DNA of 64,000 nucleotides from Biscogniauxia marginata (Eukaryota > Ascomycota > Sordariomycetes > Xylariales > Xylariaceae): contig MU404188.1 in NCBI GenBank assembly GCA_022695795.1, forward strand, positions 33,060 to 97,059. Reading direction: 5' to 3'. A program made the position numbers and the translations under genes. Shown in pieces: positions 43,031 through 55,117 of this stretch (its first letter is position 1; each line of letters opens with the position of its first letter). The notes below the pieces were generated by a model. That model was given only the letters and a program-made list of their open reading frames with translations, had not been told where the DNA came from and made no database searches.

Positions 43031-43439
43031 GGCAAAAAAGGGGGGAGAGGGAAGGGCACGTAACTTAAGCTTGCCTCACCATCTTTGATGATGTTCGTAC
43101 CCTTGTTTAAATGCAGGGTGCTACCGCTGTATTTATGGAATCTGATATACCCCGAAACATTGGTTATATGCTGGTGTACAGGGGATGCCGTGAACAAGAG
43201 AGCATCACTCGGGAACTACTGTCGGGGTCAGGGAGTGTTTTACTATACGATAAGAAGGATAAATTATCACAGAGTTCTATTAAGACGACCTTCATTATAT
43301 GAATTCAACACAAAGTAGACTTACCTAGTCAACAGTTCTTTTCACGATACCTGTCTCCAAAGGGGCAGGCGGCTTATGTGATCAAAATACCTATAGCCCT
43401 AATATCATACGTGCCTTGCATAATCCAAGCCCGTCCAGA
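43031..43439. other. Spacer between knottin gene and SDR pseudogene
   Basis: 409 bp, convergent 3' sides. No gene seen; one frame on the plus strand (43111-43302) lacks supporting features. Confidence 0.5.
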
Positions 43440-44393
43440 TCACCAAACCGGAATCTCGCCCGTGTACAGCACAACCTTGCCGCCGTACTTCTCCCTCGTG
43501 GCCGCAGTCAGCACCCACACCATGCCGTCGCAGGACCGATCGAGCGTGTCCGGCGCGGCCTCCATGCCACAGCCCCGCGCGGCCGCGTTCCCCATGTCGG
43601 TCTGCACCCAGCCGGGGTCCACGACGAAGGCCGTGAGCCACTCGTCCTCGCCGTGGATGCGGACGCCGTACCAGTTCGCCATGGGGTTTGACGCACCCTA
43701 CACGGCGCTCGGCACGGGAGGTTGGAGTCCATTAGTTAAATAGTATGTTGTTAGAGAGAGAGAGAGAGAGAGTTACAACAGCGTCTAAAGCCATTTTCGT
43801 TCGCATCGAAATATTTTCTCTCTCCTACGTGGGTACTTTACCCCAATGCGCCGGCCCCGGAGCCCATGATAACATACACGGGATTGGCGGCTGACCTGCG
43901 TAGTAGCTCGCATGTGGCCTGGTACAGCGACGCGACGCTTAGCATGTTGACCCGGATGTGCTCCAGGATGTCGTCGCCCCTGCCGTCCTTGACGGCGGGG
44001 TACGCCCTGGCGATGCCGGCGTTGGCGACGACGAGGTCGAGGTGGTCGACGCCGTAACCTTCCCGCAAGCACTTCCACGGCGTCAAACGGGGACTACCAG
44101 ACGCCAGCGTCGTACTTGATCACGACCAGGCTGCTGCCCTCGGCCTTGGGCAACTCTGCGAGCGCATGTGACGTCGGGTGCTCCGGATTACGGTTTGCGG
44201 TGATGACGGTCTATTGCTTTCTTTTCTTCTTATTAGCCATACGTAACTTCATTTCCTACGTTCATGTACGCAGGGGTGAAGGGGACGGTGATGAGAAAGA
44301 CCGCACGTAGTTTGGCAGCGCGAGGAAGCGCTTAGCGAGCTTGAAACCCAACCCACGATTAGCACCGGTGATAAGGACATAAGTCGGCACCAT
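43440..44393 (-). pseudogene. Disabled SDR gene, catalytic YxxxK lost
   Basis: Three exon-like blocks of an SDR related to sniffer/carbonyl-reductase types. Block 1 from ATG 44393 gives YVLITGANRGLGFKLAKRFL (cofactor motif TGxxxGxG intact). Block 2 has HPTSHALAEL, then LDLVVANAGIARAYPAVKD and VNMLSVASLYQATCELL. Block 3 has the C-terminal part EDEWLTAFVVDPGWVQTDMG to EIPVW. Breaks: TAG at 44094-44096; one extra base near 44061-44070 that shifts the frame; and at the active site the Tyr codon is TAG (43698-43700) while the Lys position is Asn (AAC, 43686-43688). An AG-repeat (43753-43772) lies in the presumed intron. The gene is GC-rich, unlike its surroundings, and its lesions are mostly not RIP-type, so it decayed by ordinary mutation. 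Confidence 0.75.
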
Positions 44394-45013
44394 TATGAGG
44401 TGAGAAGAAAGAGTACCTAGTGATCGTGGCGCTGGGTATACTATAGTATGGATGAGGCGGAGGTCACGGATTTTCAGATCTATGCAATCAAGAGGTAAGT
44501 AGGCCGGGGTTACACATTCACGCAAAGACGAGTAGTAAACCTGTCAGGGTAAGGTCACGATGCGAAGTCGTACATATATTTTTCTCTTCGACAATTTTTC
44601 CGTCTGCTTCCAAATCTCAGATTCCCTTTTCATGCTTGCTATATGCTTCTTCCACGCCTGTGGCAAATCCCATAACACGGCGTAGCCACTTTCAGTATGA
44701 ATGGATAGGTCTAGGTAGCTCGGAAAGGGGGTGGGGCTCAGCTGTCTCTCTTTTGATTTTTATTTTCCCAACACGCCCCCTCTTCACAAGCAATCCATTC
44801 TCAAAAAAAAAAAAGATCACAGGCATACGTCATCTTATCCAAAATGTAAAAAAAAGTTTCTCTCCCTGCACACCATATTACAAGATATCTATTGATTGTG
44901 TTGTGTTCTCAGTTTGTTCTCCTTGCCCCGCGGTCCACGTTTATGATCATATGATGATAAGCTGAAAAGGAAACCAGTTAGCCTCATGCTTTCCCCTCTC
45001 AGCCTTAAAAGTC
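44394..45013. other. Spacer between SDR pseudogene and IRA gene 3' end
   Basis: 620 bp. It may contain a further short IRA exon: the IRA frame can splice from GAG|GTTAGT (about 45034) to TTTTCAG (about 44963). No other gene seen. Confidence 0.45.
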
Positions 45014-48000
45014 TTAATGAATGATACTAACCTCAATAAGCTTCTCCGTCAACATGAAGCATTGCTTATCATATTCTTGTGTCTGGCTGAAGGAACTCGA
45101 ACGCCACAGCCCTTCGAATCCCATATCGTCCAACATGTCGGTCAGTGTATCGCGGCCCTCTAAGGCGGCTGCGAACCTTGCGTTGGAAGATAATTTCTGG
45201 AGCAAGGTGTGCGCCGCTTTTAGTGTGCTGGGGGTTTGAGCATGAAGGAGGACCTCATCGAGAAGCGATGAAATAGTTGGACACCTAGTATGTGTTAGCA
45301 TAGAAGTCCATCTTCGGCCTTAGATTGATGCCAAACTAGAAAAGGGGCAAGCGGAACTCACAGATGCAAGATGACGGTCGGCCTCTCTGCCACTAGCTCG
45401 CTCAGCCAGAGCATCGTGTGGGTTTGGGTCTGATCTTCTAGACTTTGAAAGTCTACAAGCTCAATCGCAGTGTTCAATAAAATATCTTTGTCCTTGACGG
45501 CATCTAAATCACGCAAGGAGCGCGTCGGGCTCAGGTTGGCGACACTAATCGGATTGATTCCGGCTGCCCAAAGACATTCCTTCACATCTTCGGGGGTGAT
45601 CGCCCTAGCACGTATGAGGGCTAGATACGGTGAACCGGCGAAATCGACCGAGAAACTCTTTGACGGCTTATTGGAAGAGTCGGTAGTCATTTCCAGGAAA
45701 GTTGCGAGAGCTCGCAGGGCGGAACTTTTGGTGACAGGATCGGTCAGTCCCCGCACCAGACAGGCGCAAACGGCAAAATGGAAGTTTTCTGGGGTGAAAT
45801 GAACCCCGTATACATCGTCTAGAGGGAGAGTGGCCTCTTCCAGTTGACCCCGACCTTGGAGCAGATAGTGGGCCATCTTATCACTCCTCAGTTCGCTCGA
45901 GGTCCCTATGTTGGTCAATACAGCTTCCAAGAAGACAGCCGTGAGGTTGAATAGGAGAGCTGTCGGTACGAGGCGAACGAGCGATATGGCTAGCCAAAAT
46001 AGTTGCAACCCATAGCGAGAGGCTGAGGTAAGCTTGGAGATCATCTTCGACAAGGATGAAATGACCGCACAAAGCATACCACTGCTGGTGTCGTCTCCGT
46101 AACGAGCGATGCTATTGCGAAGGGCTACAAGGACTTGGTAGAGCAGGTCATCATCGACTTCTTCCCTCGCCAAACAGCCCATGACTGTAAAGGCACGAGG
46201 TTGTATCGCCGGGTTGTTTTGAAATGCCGTGCTAGCAACTAAGCTCATCCACCTGGACCTCCAAGCATTTGCCATGTCGACGGATGTCGCGGCAACAGAG
46301 CATGTTTCAAACAGGAGAGCTGTGAGGTTCTCGGTAGCCGAGAGGCTTAGTCCAAACTCATGAGTTGTCGCTATAGAATTACCATCCCGTGTTAATGCTG
46401 AAGGGGCAGAGAAGATATCGTTCCTTGGGTCGGAGAGTAGATCAAGAGTGCCATGAAGTTTGGTCAACTTGGTGTCGTCCAAGTTGAAAGAGGTACATGC
46501 TGCATGAATCGAATTAATGAGGAGCCTATAGACTAGGGCTCGGATGTCGTAAGGGCCTGTATTTGCAAGCATAGTGACGATGTGGAATATCTCTGGTAGG
46601 TATAGTTGTGACTGGACACCACAATCAAATGATAGCGAGAGACAGAATTGAAGCAAGATGCAAATCTCGCCCCAAACGGCGTTGTCAGGAAGGTACTTCG
46701 TGGGTCGAAGTGAAGAACGGTTTAACGCCTTACGCAGGCGGGCTATAATCTTACCGCGGAGTGTTATTGTACCGATGGTCGTCACGATGGAGGTGAGGGC
46801 TTGCGTCTGCTCGTCGTATAATCCCACAGCCAGGGCTGCTTTCATGATCTCCTCGAGGAAGACATCCAACAAGGTTTCATCTTTGTATATCGCCGGCCAT
46901 GCTGTATATTCTAACGTGAGAACGAGGGAAGGGTCGAGTACCGTCACTTCTATCAACTTTCGGAAAATGGAAGCAATCTTCTCTCTACCCTTCTCGCTGT
47001 CTGCTTCGTCTCCGAGAAGGGAGGTACGTAAACTGGGCAACCACGGTGCCATATATGCCAGGCTCAAGGGCTTCTGCTCGTCGGAGAAGCTTTCCCATCC
47101 AACGAAGAACTCGTTCAAGAAGTCAAACGTCAATTGTGGCTCTTCCTGGGCTAGTGTTTTGCTAATGTTGATGATGAACTGAGTCGGGTCTAGAGGTATG
47201 GACACATCTGCGATTCAGGTGAGTAATGCTGCCGTTGAAGCGCGGGGACTGGACTTGGCACGTACCCTTAATACACATGAACTTTGTAGCAGCCTTGAAC
47301 TTGAAAGCCTGACAGAGGGCACCGAGCAGATTATAGGAGGAAATCCGAAGCATAGGGTCGGCTGTAGCAAGATTTGTTAAGGCTAGGTTTAATAACGTGC
47401 CTGGAACGTCTTGGGGTCGGATAAGCCTTTCAAATGACTTCACGGTTCTGCTGTCCTTGCCGTACTTTGCCTTGGCCCCTCGAATTGCTTGCAGTACTTC
47501 ATTCTTCTTGGAGCTCTGAAAGTACATCACAATCTTGCCATTGTCTGCGCGTAAGCCAAACGCGGAGTCGTCCTCAGTAGTGATCGACGTTGGTGCTTCA
47601 TCGATGTCTCCAAGGCGGAATATGTCGTTGACGACGGCGCTGATGCGATAGGGTGCATGAACCTCTTGTTTCTTCAGGGTAGTTATTTGTACAAATTGAC
47701 TGCCCACCTTGACGATGACCTCGATCTTTCCTTTGGTCTTTGAGAGTCGGGTGACCGGCTGGAAAACGTACCGAGTATCGGTGACCACACTGATGGTTTC
47801 CTTAGGGAGGTGAAGCTGGCTCAAGTGAAAATGTGCCTGGAGATCTTGCATGCTTCCAAGAAGGTGCCATTCGATATTAGCAGGGCTGAATGTACTGGTA
47901 TCACTCTTAGAGGACGTGCGAAGCATACGCCGGAGGAATTTCCTAACAAAATTAGCGTCGCGATATTTACGATTGTTCATACATCATACCTGTAGGCGCT

Positions 48001-51000
48001 GTTCATGTTATACACATAAACTCTACATTGTTTCACCATTTCGGCCGGAGATAAAATGTCTAGTTTCCTGAGAAACTCGTCCTGGGGCTCGTATTGTCCG
48101 TTGTAACACGTTGCATCTACGAGTAGACCAAATGGCTTATGCCATAGACGACTCGCCATCTATGATTGTATCAGCGAATGAGCACTCGTAGCAAGGCAGA
48201 CAAAGTGGCCGACAAGAGACACTAAAGGCGGCAATAGATGAGAACGGCCATGATCGAACCTGTGACTTACCTTCAAGTACCAATACGCAATACTATCATA
48301 GTCTATAGAATCTTGTTCGATGTGGCGAAGAATTATACAGATGATGGGAAGTCCATCCTGTTCGTCATTAGTAAGAAACAGTGTGGGCTTGTGGATGGAT
48401 GAAACACGCACCTTACTCTCGCCGCCGTCATATACGGAGCGAGAAGTCACGTAGGAGTCGGTGGTACGAAACGCGTTGCGAAGCATAAATTGCTGGAATC
48501 TGGAGTAGGCAATGGGGGTGTTCAAAGAAATTTGTGGGCGGTTCCAAGTGACCGCCAGAGGAGGAGGTCCTAGGTTAGCGATCAGAGTTCGGAGTGGCTC
48601 AAGGACCGGTGATTTGCCGCGAGATAGTTCGTTAGGGGAACGGACTTGTTCTCTCCTTTCTTGGGACATTAGTCTCTGCCGTACCTGATCCCAGTGGTCG
48701 TACAAGAACCGGTGAAGAGCTACGCAAGAACCAAAATCGAACGCTTCAGCTTCCATAGTGGGAGGCTCAAGGGTCTCTGGAGGTACTGAGATTTCTCGAA
48801 GAAAAGTGGTGACTCGGTAGATGTTCTGTGTCAAGAAATCGTTCAAGGGGTACATGTACGGCTCCTTTGCCCCAAACAATACGTTATTCGCCAGGTTTTG
48901 GATAACCTTGGCGATCAACAGCAAACCACGCCGCATCTCCTTGGACGGCGGTGTGTTCACGAGTCTCTCAGCTTCAGGTGCCACGATAGCTGGGCAGAAG
49001 AATCTTAGAAAAATAAAAGCACCGACAGCGGTATATTTCGCTTCGGGGAATCTAGGCATTACAGCCGAGGAAATTATGCTGCAGATTTTCTTAAACGAGG
49101 CAGGGATGCTTGCCGCCGATGCGCAGATATCGTCTATGAAAACCTTGGCGACTATCCGGAGCTGAAGGGCATTCTTCTGTAGTTCCTCCTGGGATGAGAT
49201 TCTCGCCGGATCAAGCTCGAGGTCGAGGTCTTTGGATGTCAGCATCAGCCTCTCGACTACTTTCTGAAGTGTAGCCCTGAGGTAATTCGCTCCTTTCCAT
49301 TTTGCGTATATAGAAAGCATCTTCGTAGCCACACAGTTTCGCCTCAAGATCTCCGCCTCGTTTTCAGTGTCTTCAATCTCTTGCTTGATCAATGCCTCCA
49401 TGAGGTCAAATGTGAGGCCACGGGACTCGAAGACATTGAGTAGAGAGACGGTCAGTTCCTCAGACTCGCCGCTTGGGCAGACTGAGCTCATAGCAACAGC
49501 AAGGCTCGTGTCGTAAATGAGAAGTTGCAAGAGCTCATCATACTTCTCATTGACCGCCTTGTCAGATAAGCTACTAAATTCGGTCCCTTGAACCAAGATG
49601 TTATAGAGGACTTTGACGAAAGCAGTACGGATCTCCACGTTCTCGTGATAACCGATGCTTAGAGAATGCTTGAGGCCAACGTCGATGTTTGCACTCAAGA
49701 GGTTAGAAAGAATCGTGATGGAGAGTTCGGATGTGGAACCAGCCTCGTCGCGGCTGGGGGAAGGTGTCAACGCGTCTCCTCTAAAGTTATCGCTTGACTC
49801 ATAATTAAGGAGCGAGAGGAATCGGTTGAAGTAAGTATGGAACATCTGTGATTTCAGCTCACTAGTACCGGCGTCGCTCTGGCCATCCCCTGGTTGAAGG
49901 GGTAGCCTGAACGTGAGTTCAGCGAGACAGCGGAGGCTCGCCCTATCGAGGTCCCTCTGGACTCGCGAGATCTCATCTAGACGGGCTGATCCATGTTCCG
50001 ACCTCGGTGATCGAGGTCGGGCGATCCAGCTGAATATATACTCTAGAAGTTGATTCCGCTTTCTGACATCGTCGCGTAGATTCAGATGCTCCTTCTTCCT
50101 CGTTACACATTCGCACAACTGGCATATCTTGATCTTCACCCTCATGCAGGCTACGTTCTCGGCAACACCGTCCAAGAACTTGGCAAAACTCAGCCCGAGC
50201 TGGCTAAAGTCAACAGATGAAGCGGCACCAAGCTCGTACGGCGTCTCTAATCGTTCCACCAGTGTCTTTAGCAATGACGCCGCCTGCTCAGCAAATACGA
50301 TCTCGGCATCTTGGCCCTTGCCAGACGCTTCTAGTGCACCAGTAAACAATACCTCGAGCTCAGATTCGAGGGCTTTAAACAAGGGTTGATATAGGGCCGG
50401 GGATATTTCAGTTGATAGTACTTCTCTCATCGTCTCTCTAACTCGCACGTTGGAACATGCAAGAAGTTGCGTGCTTAGCCGAAGATACCTGTGCAGAAGA
50501 GGCTCTTCATGATTCTCTGACGATAATCGATCAATCCATTTGAGGCCGCTGATTGCTGGTTCTTCAAGGATATATGCCTGTTCCGCCGTACATATGCCGC
50601 CGAGGGAGGCAAGAAACCCGGACAAGTTCCGCCATTCAGAGAAGCTTCTGTCGTCAACATTGTCCACGGACGTTGTTGATACGTCCTTCGACAGATGTAT
50701 CCATTTATCGAACGCAATCTCCCAGGCATTGAGCACGCCCGGGGTCGGATACTGCATACGCCTAAGGAGGGCGCGAGTCCGCTTCTGAAACGCCATCATT
50801 CCAGTGAACCTGAAACCTCGAGAAGCGATCTCACTGAAAACCTCGCTGTTCCGATGCATTAGAGTTGTTTGCTTGGCTGATTCAGAAGCGGATTCTAGAA
50901 TGAGACATTCTTCATTGTACAGCCCGATGCAGGTGGTGACGAGCTGACATGTCTCAATATCTGGAGAACATAGTAAAAGGAGAAAGAGTGTTTCCACTTT

Positions 51001-53397
51001 GACCGCTACTGCGGAGCGTTCAGGGATATCTTCGGTTAATAGGCACAGTTCCTATAAACAGGTCAAGTCAGCATGGGCCACGAGCTGGTTGGTCCATTGT
51101 CACAGTAAAAGAGACTGACCTGACACGCGTTCAGCAGTAATATGCCAGACTGAAGATAAGAATGGATCGATTTGAGTATCACAAGGTCCTCTTCTTGCAT
51201 ATACTTATCGCACATATCCGTAAGAACAAGGGAGCTATGCAGCGTCATTAGTGCAGTCCTTTGTCGCACCACCCCCCTTTTTTTTTTTTTTTTTTTTTTG
51301 GATCACTTACGTTAACCGCCAGAATCTGGACTTGAAATCATGTGAGTCGCGTGTATTTGATTTACGCAGCGAGGCAAAGATGCCATCCGGAGCGAGTAGC
51401 TTTTCGGCCAGTCCACTGGTGAGCGGCCTTACTGTGTCATTTGCCCCCGCCAGTACAGAGACGAAGGCCTCATAAAGTTCCTCATAAAATACGTCCAAGT
51501 TCGGATTGTCCAGGGCACTAGTGTCGAATAGCGTCATTGGCGACGCATCGAGAAATTTGATGATATTGCAAAGAATCGCATTGGTCGCTAAACTCGTTTC
51601 CGACGCCTTCCGTTGGGTGTGACGATCTCCTATATAAACATCCGCAGATATTACCGATATTGCCTGGGCTTGTCAGCAGGTTCCCGCCAGGATAGATTTC
51701 TAATAAAATCAGGGGCGCCAACCTTCAACTGATCCTGTATAAATCTAGCAGCTTGCGTAAAGAGTTTATTGTAATACTTGGCATTCTCTTGCCGTGCGAA
51801 GTACGAACAGGCCTGGAGAAGAGCAATCTTAAAGGTTTGAGGCGCTGAAGGATGCAAGCACGCCTGGGTGAGGGATTCTACGAAGCCATCCAAGTTCAGG
51901 TGGGTGAGACTTATGAATGAGGCAGTAGTTATGTCTTGCTCAAATAAGACCGCATCCCCATTGGGGTGATATCGACGAAACACAACATCACGCACTTCGT
52001 CCTGCACGTCCATGACATAGCTCGAAATAGCGGCGTCTCCATCGTCATCAAAATGCCGGGCCGCACGGAGGAGGAGGAGCAGGCAGTGGCCTGCCGTCTC
52101 ATTCTTGTTCCTCAACGCTTTTCTGAGACCCTCGAGGAATGCAACTTTCTTAGTCATGCTATTGCTCTTGGCATCCCGGAGGTTGCTTGCCACCTCGAAG
52201 ACATCGGGTACCAACATGAGGAGGCACGTCTGGAAGGGATTAAGCGCCGACCGCTTTCTGCCAGTGTCCCCTATGGTCTGCGTCATGTCGAATAGCGTAT
52301 CAGGTCCGCCATCCAGCTTCCTATGCTGATTGTGCAGCATAACAAACTCCTCGGTATAGCGCTCAAGCCACCTGAAGATCAACAGCGGCGTGACAACGGC
52401 CACGGTGTTCTGGTATGCCCTTCGAAAATGGAGGTAACTTGAACACAGCTCTTGAATGACAAAACCCAACTTTTGGCCGTCAACCCACAAGTACGCTAGG
52501 AACCTTAGTGTCACCAGAGAACTCCTCTCCTCCTCGGCCATCGCTAGCGTCTGAACCGAGCCAACCTGCGCCGGGGCGGTGGTCCTTATGCTGTAGATAA
52601 CACTCCTTACAAATTCGAATGCTACCGACCAGCTTGACGCGCTCACAAACTCCACAATAGTCTTGACGTACATCTCGACATCCTCCGTCTTGTAATCGCC
52701 ATCGCGCGACGAGATGGTCTCGCGGGCATCCTCGGAGCTAGTCGAGGAGGTGACTCGGGACGGCGCGTCTGCATATCGTATGTCGAGGACTTCGCGCACA
52801 TATTCGTCCTCCAAGACCATCCTCGTGGGGAGCACATAGCCTTCGGGAATGGGGTCGAGAAGGAGCTTCAAATGCTCTAATATCCTAGTGACCAACACAT
52901 CGTCTAAGGGCTCCGGAAGTACCAATCCGGAAGTGGATCTGCTGCCCTTCGCATAGACGTTGGGAAGGCCTTTGGAACCATTTTTCCTCAGTGCTTCCCA
53001 GTGGGCGGAGCAGCAGTCGGCGGCCAGGGATAGGATGTAGACTTCGGACTGCACAATGTAGGATGGGTGGCTCGCAAAGTTTTTGTAAGGGCGAGCTACT
53101 TCCTCGAGAAGGGAGACGAGTGCTTCGAGCACGATGGCTATCGAGGGCGCGCTGACTTTTATGAGGGTTGCGCGAGTGATAGTGGCGATGTCATCTTGTT
53201 GGAGGTCTTGGCTGTGAACACCGGTACGATGCGGGAGCTTATGCGTAACATCGGTTAGCATGGAACAGACGATTCATTCCTTTGGATGACCGGCACCATA
53301 TTTGGTAGCGCGATCAGGAAGGGGGAGGGGTCTCTCCATTTACCCTAGTAGTCAGTCTCTCGACCAAGGAACCGACCAGGCCAGCATCACCATTCAT
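45014..53397 (-). CDS. Neurofibromin/IRA-type Ras GTPase-activating protein
   Basis: Nine exons, complement(45014..45284, 45362..47207, 47266..47942, 47990..48159, 48271..51051, 51120..51258, 51311..51663, 51723..53237, 53344..53397), 2601 aa, all junctions in frame. It accelerates GTP hydrolysis on Ras and so lowers cAMP/PKA signalling. The RasGAP domain (coded at about 48850-49560) has the arginine finger in ILRRNCVATK (LFRGNSLASK in NF1) and the signature FLRFFCPAIV. Downstream come the Sec14-like (CRAL-TRIO) domain (AYWYLK, FGLLVDATCYNG, YVYNMNSAYRKFLRRML) and the PH-like module, followed by a long helical C-terminus. The start uses the small first exon (MNGDAGLVGSLVERLTTR); a later ATG at 53261 lies in the intron. 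The last exon end is the least sure border. Confidence 0.9.
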
Positions 53398-55117
53398 CTT
53401 GTAATCATATACCATCCAGTCGCGATCGAAGGCAATCTACCTAACATGGTGACTTCGCCATGTAGCAGCACACGTGCGGGATAGCGGGAGGAGCGGAGGC
53501 GAATGCGCAAAGCAGCGAACAGACAATAACACACTCGGATGCCGTCCACAGAAGCTACGTCTCGTCAGGGAGGGGGTTTAGGTAAGATGCGAGTCTCGGG
53601 CGGGTTGTCACTGGCGGGCTTGTACGGCGGCGTGAGAGAGGTGCGGTGTAATATCCAATGCCTCGTGGACAGGCGTGGAGGATTCAGATTGGTGTTGAAC
53701 GGATCAGCGACGGCGCCGCTGTTAGAGTGACGGGGCAGACAGAACAGCCGGACACACAGACAGCCTTACGATAAGAAATATTTGTGTCAAACAGGACACG
53801 GCCCCAATTCAGAAATGCAATGCAGAGCCAGGCAAGACAGGGGCCTGGTCTTGGAGACAGAGTTACGGCACCATACCAGACTCGGGAACACATTCGCGCA
53901 CTGCTCAAACATAGAAAAGGCACTCCAAAACCACGCCAACGAGCACCAAGCGAACCCAATCCAACCCAACTAGGGAAGGCCATCGAAGAGGGGTGCTGGG
54001 GAGAGAGAGAGAGTAAGAGAGAGAGGAGAGAGAGAGCCTGCAGCGGTGGTCTGCGTCTTGAGTGGAATTTCTGCGGGGGCCGGTGCAGGTGAGCGGCCAA
54101 CCAGACAAGGCCCCGCGAATGCCGCTAAAGAGTGGGAAGAAAGTCGGGTATATCTGTTCAAGGGTGGATGATGGAAAAAGTCCACCGCCGCACGCGCTAG
54201 ACTGAAACATTACCTACATTAGGTTCCTGCTGGGCAAGAACGAGGACACTGCCAGTAGTACCTAAGTGCTAACATCAAATAAACATATTGATACGCACCT
54301 ACGTACCTACCTAAAAACACAACTACATACAGCGTGGTATTTTAGAAGATACCTACTACCCAAGGTACCTAACACTAAGGTATTGTATCACAGAGCACAA
54401 CAGGTACATAGAGCATGCTAAATGCCCCATAGCCATGTGGGTTTCACAAAGTTAGGTGGATAAGGGAGCCCGGTAACAACCCCTGAAAGCTCCCCCTCCA
54501 CAACACCCTCCACCAGTCCGATTCCGATGTCTCTCTCCATGTCCTGAGAAATTGTGCGAGATTGAGATAGCCGCGAAATATGTTTTGCGCCTCCTCACCT
54601 GTCCATGTCTTCTATCCACACCGGGTCCACTCGGCGCAAGGAATTGGAGATTGCTGCCTTCATGATATTTCGTACATACCTTAGGTACTTACAGTACATC
54701 AGAAATGAGATGAGATGATGCCTGATGGTTGGACAGGGCATGTACATAATCCCCTTCTAGCGTATTTACGGCATACCCGACGCGCAACACGAAGAAAAGG
54801 GAGCACTAACCTTGCACGAGAAATGCACGAGAAACACCGACAGCAGACATGACGCAACAATTCCAAATTCGAGAAACGTGGAAGCTCGCTAGGTTAGGCC
54901 TAGGTTAGACAGCTTCATTGACGGGCACGTGAACCACGTGTCGAGACGCTCTTGCTTATTTTCCGACTATCTACCCGAGCTATAATGTTTCAAGCCGCAT
55001 TTTATAGCCACCATTTACATCCTAGTATTCCTACAAATCGAGTGTTTCTCTAGCTTTTCCATGCCCTGCCAATGTTGTTCCACCGCCGCGTCTACTTAAC
55101 CGTTTCTTTCCCCCTTG
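53398..55117. other. Spacer between RAT1 and IRA, head-to-tail on the minus strand
   Basis: 1.7 kb holding the IRA promoter (right to left) and the RAT1 3' side. An AG-repeat run (53998-54037) creates long but meaningless frames. TACCTA hexamers are dense at 54293-54385. Confidence 0.55.

Noticed and set aside
43111..43302. 63-codon frame after the knottin gene
   Set aside because: Overlaps its likely 3' UTR and shows no motif.
53682..54210. Several overlapping frames upstream of IRA
   Set aside because: Created by an AG microsatellite and its flanks; reading in all frames stays open because of low complexity.
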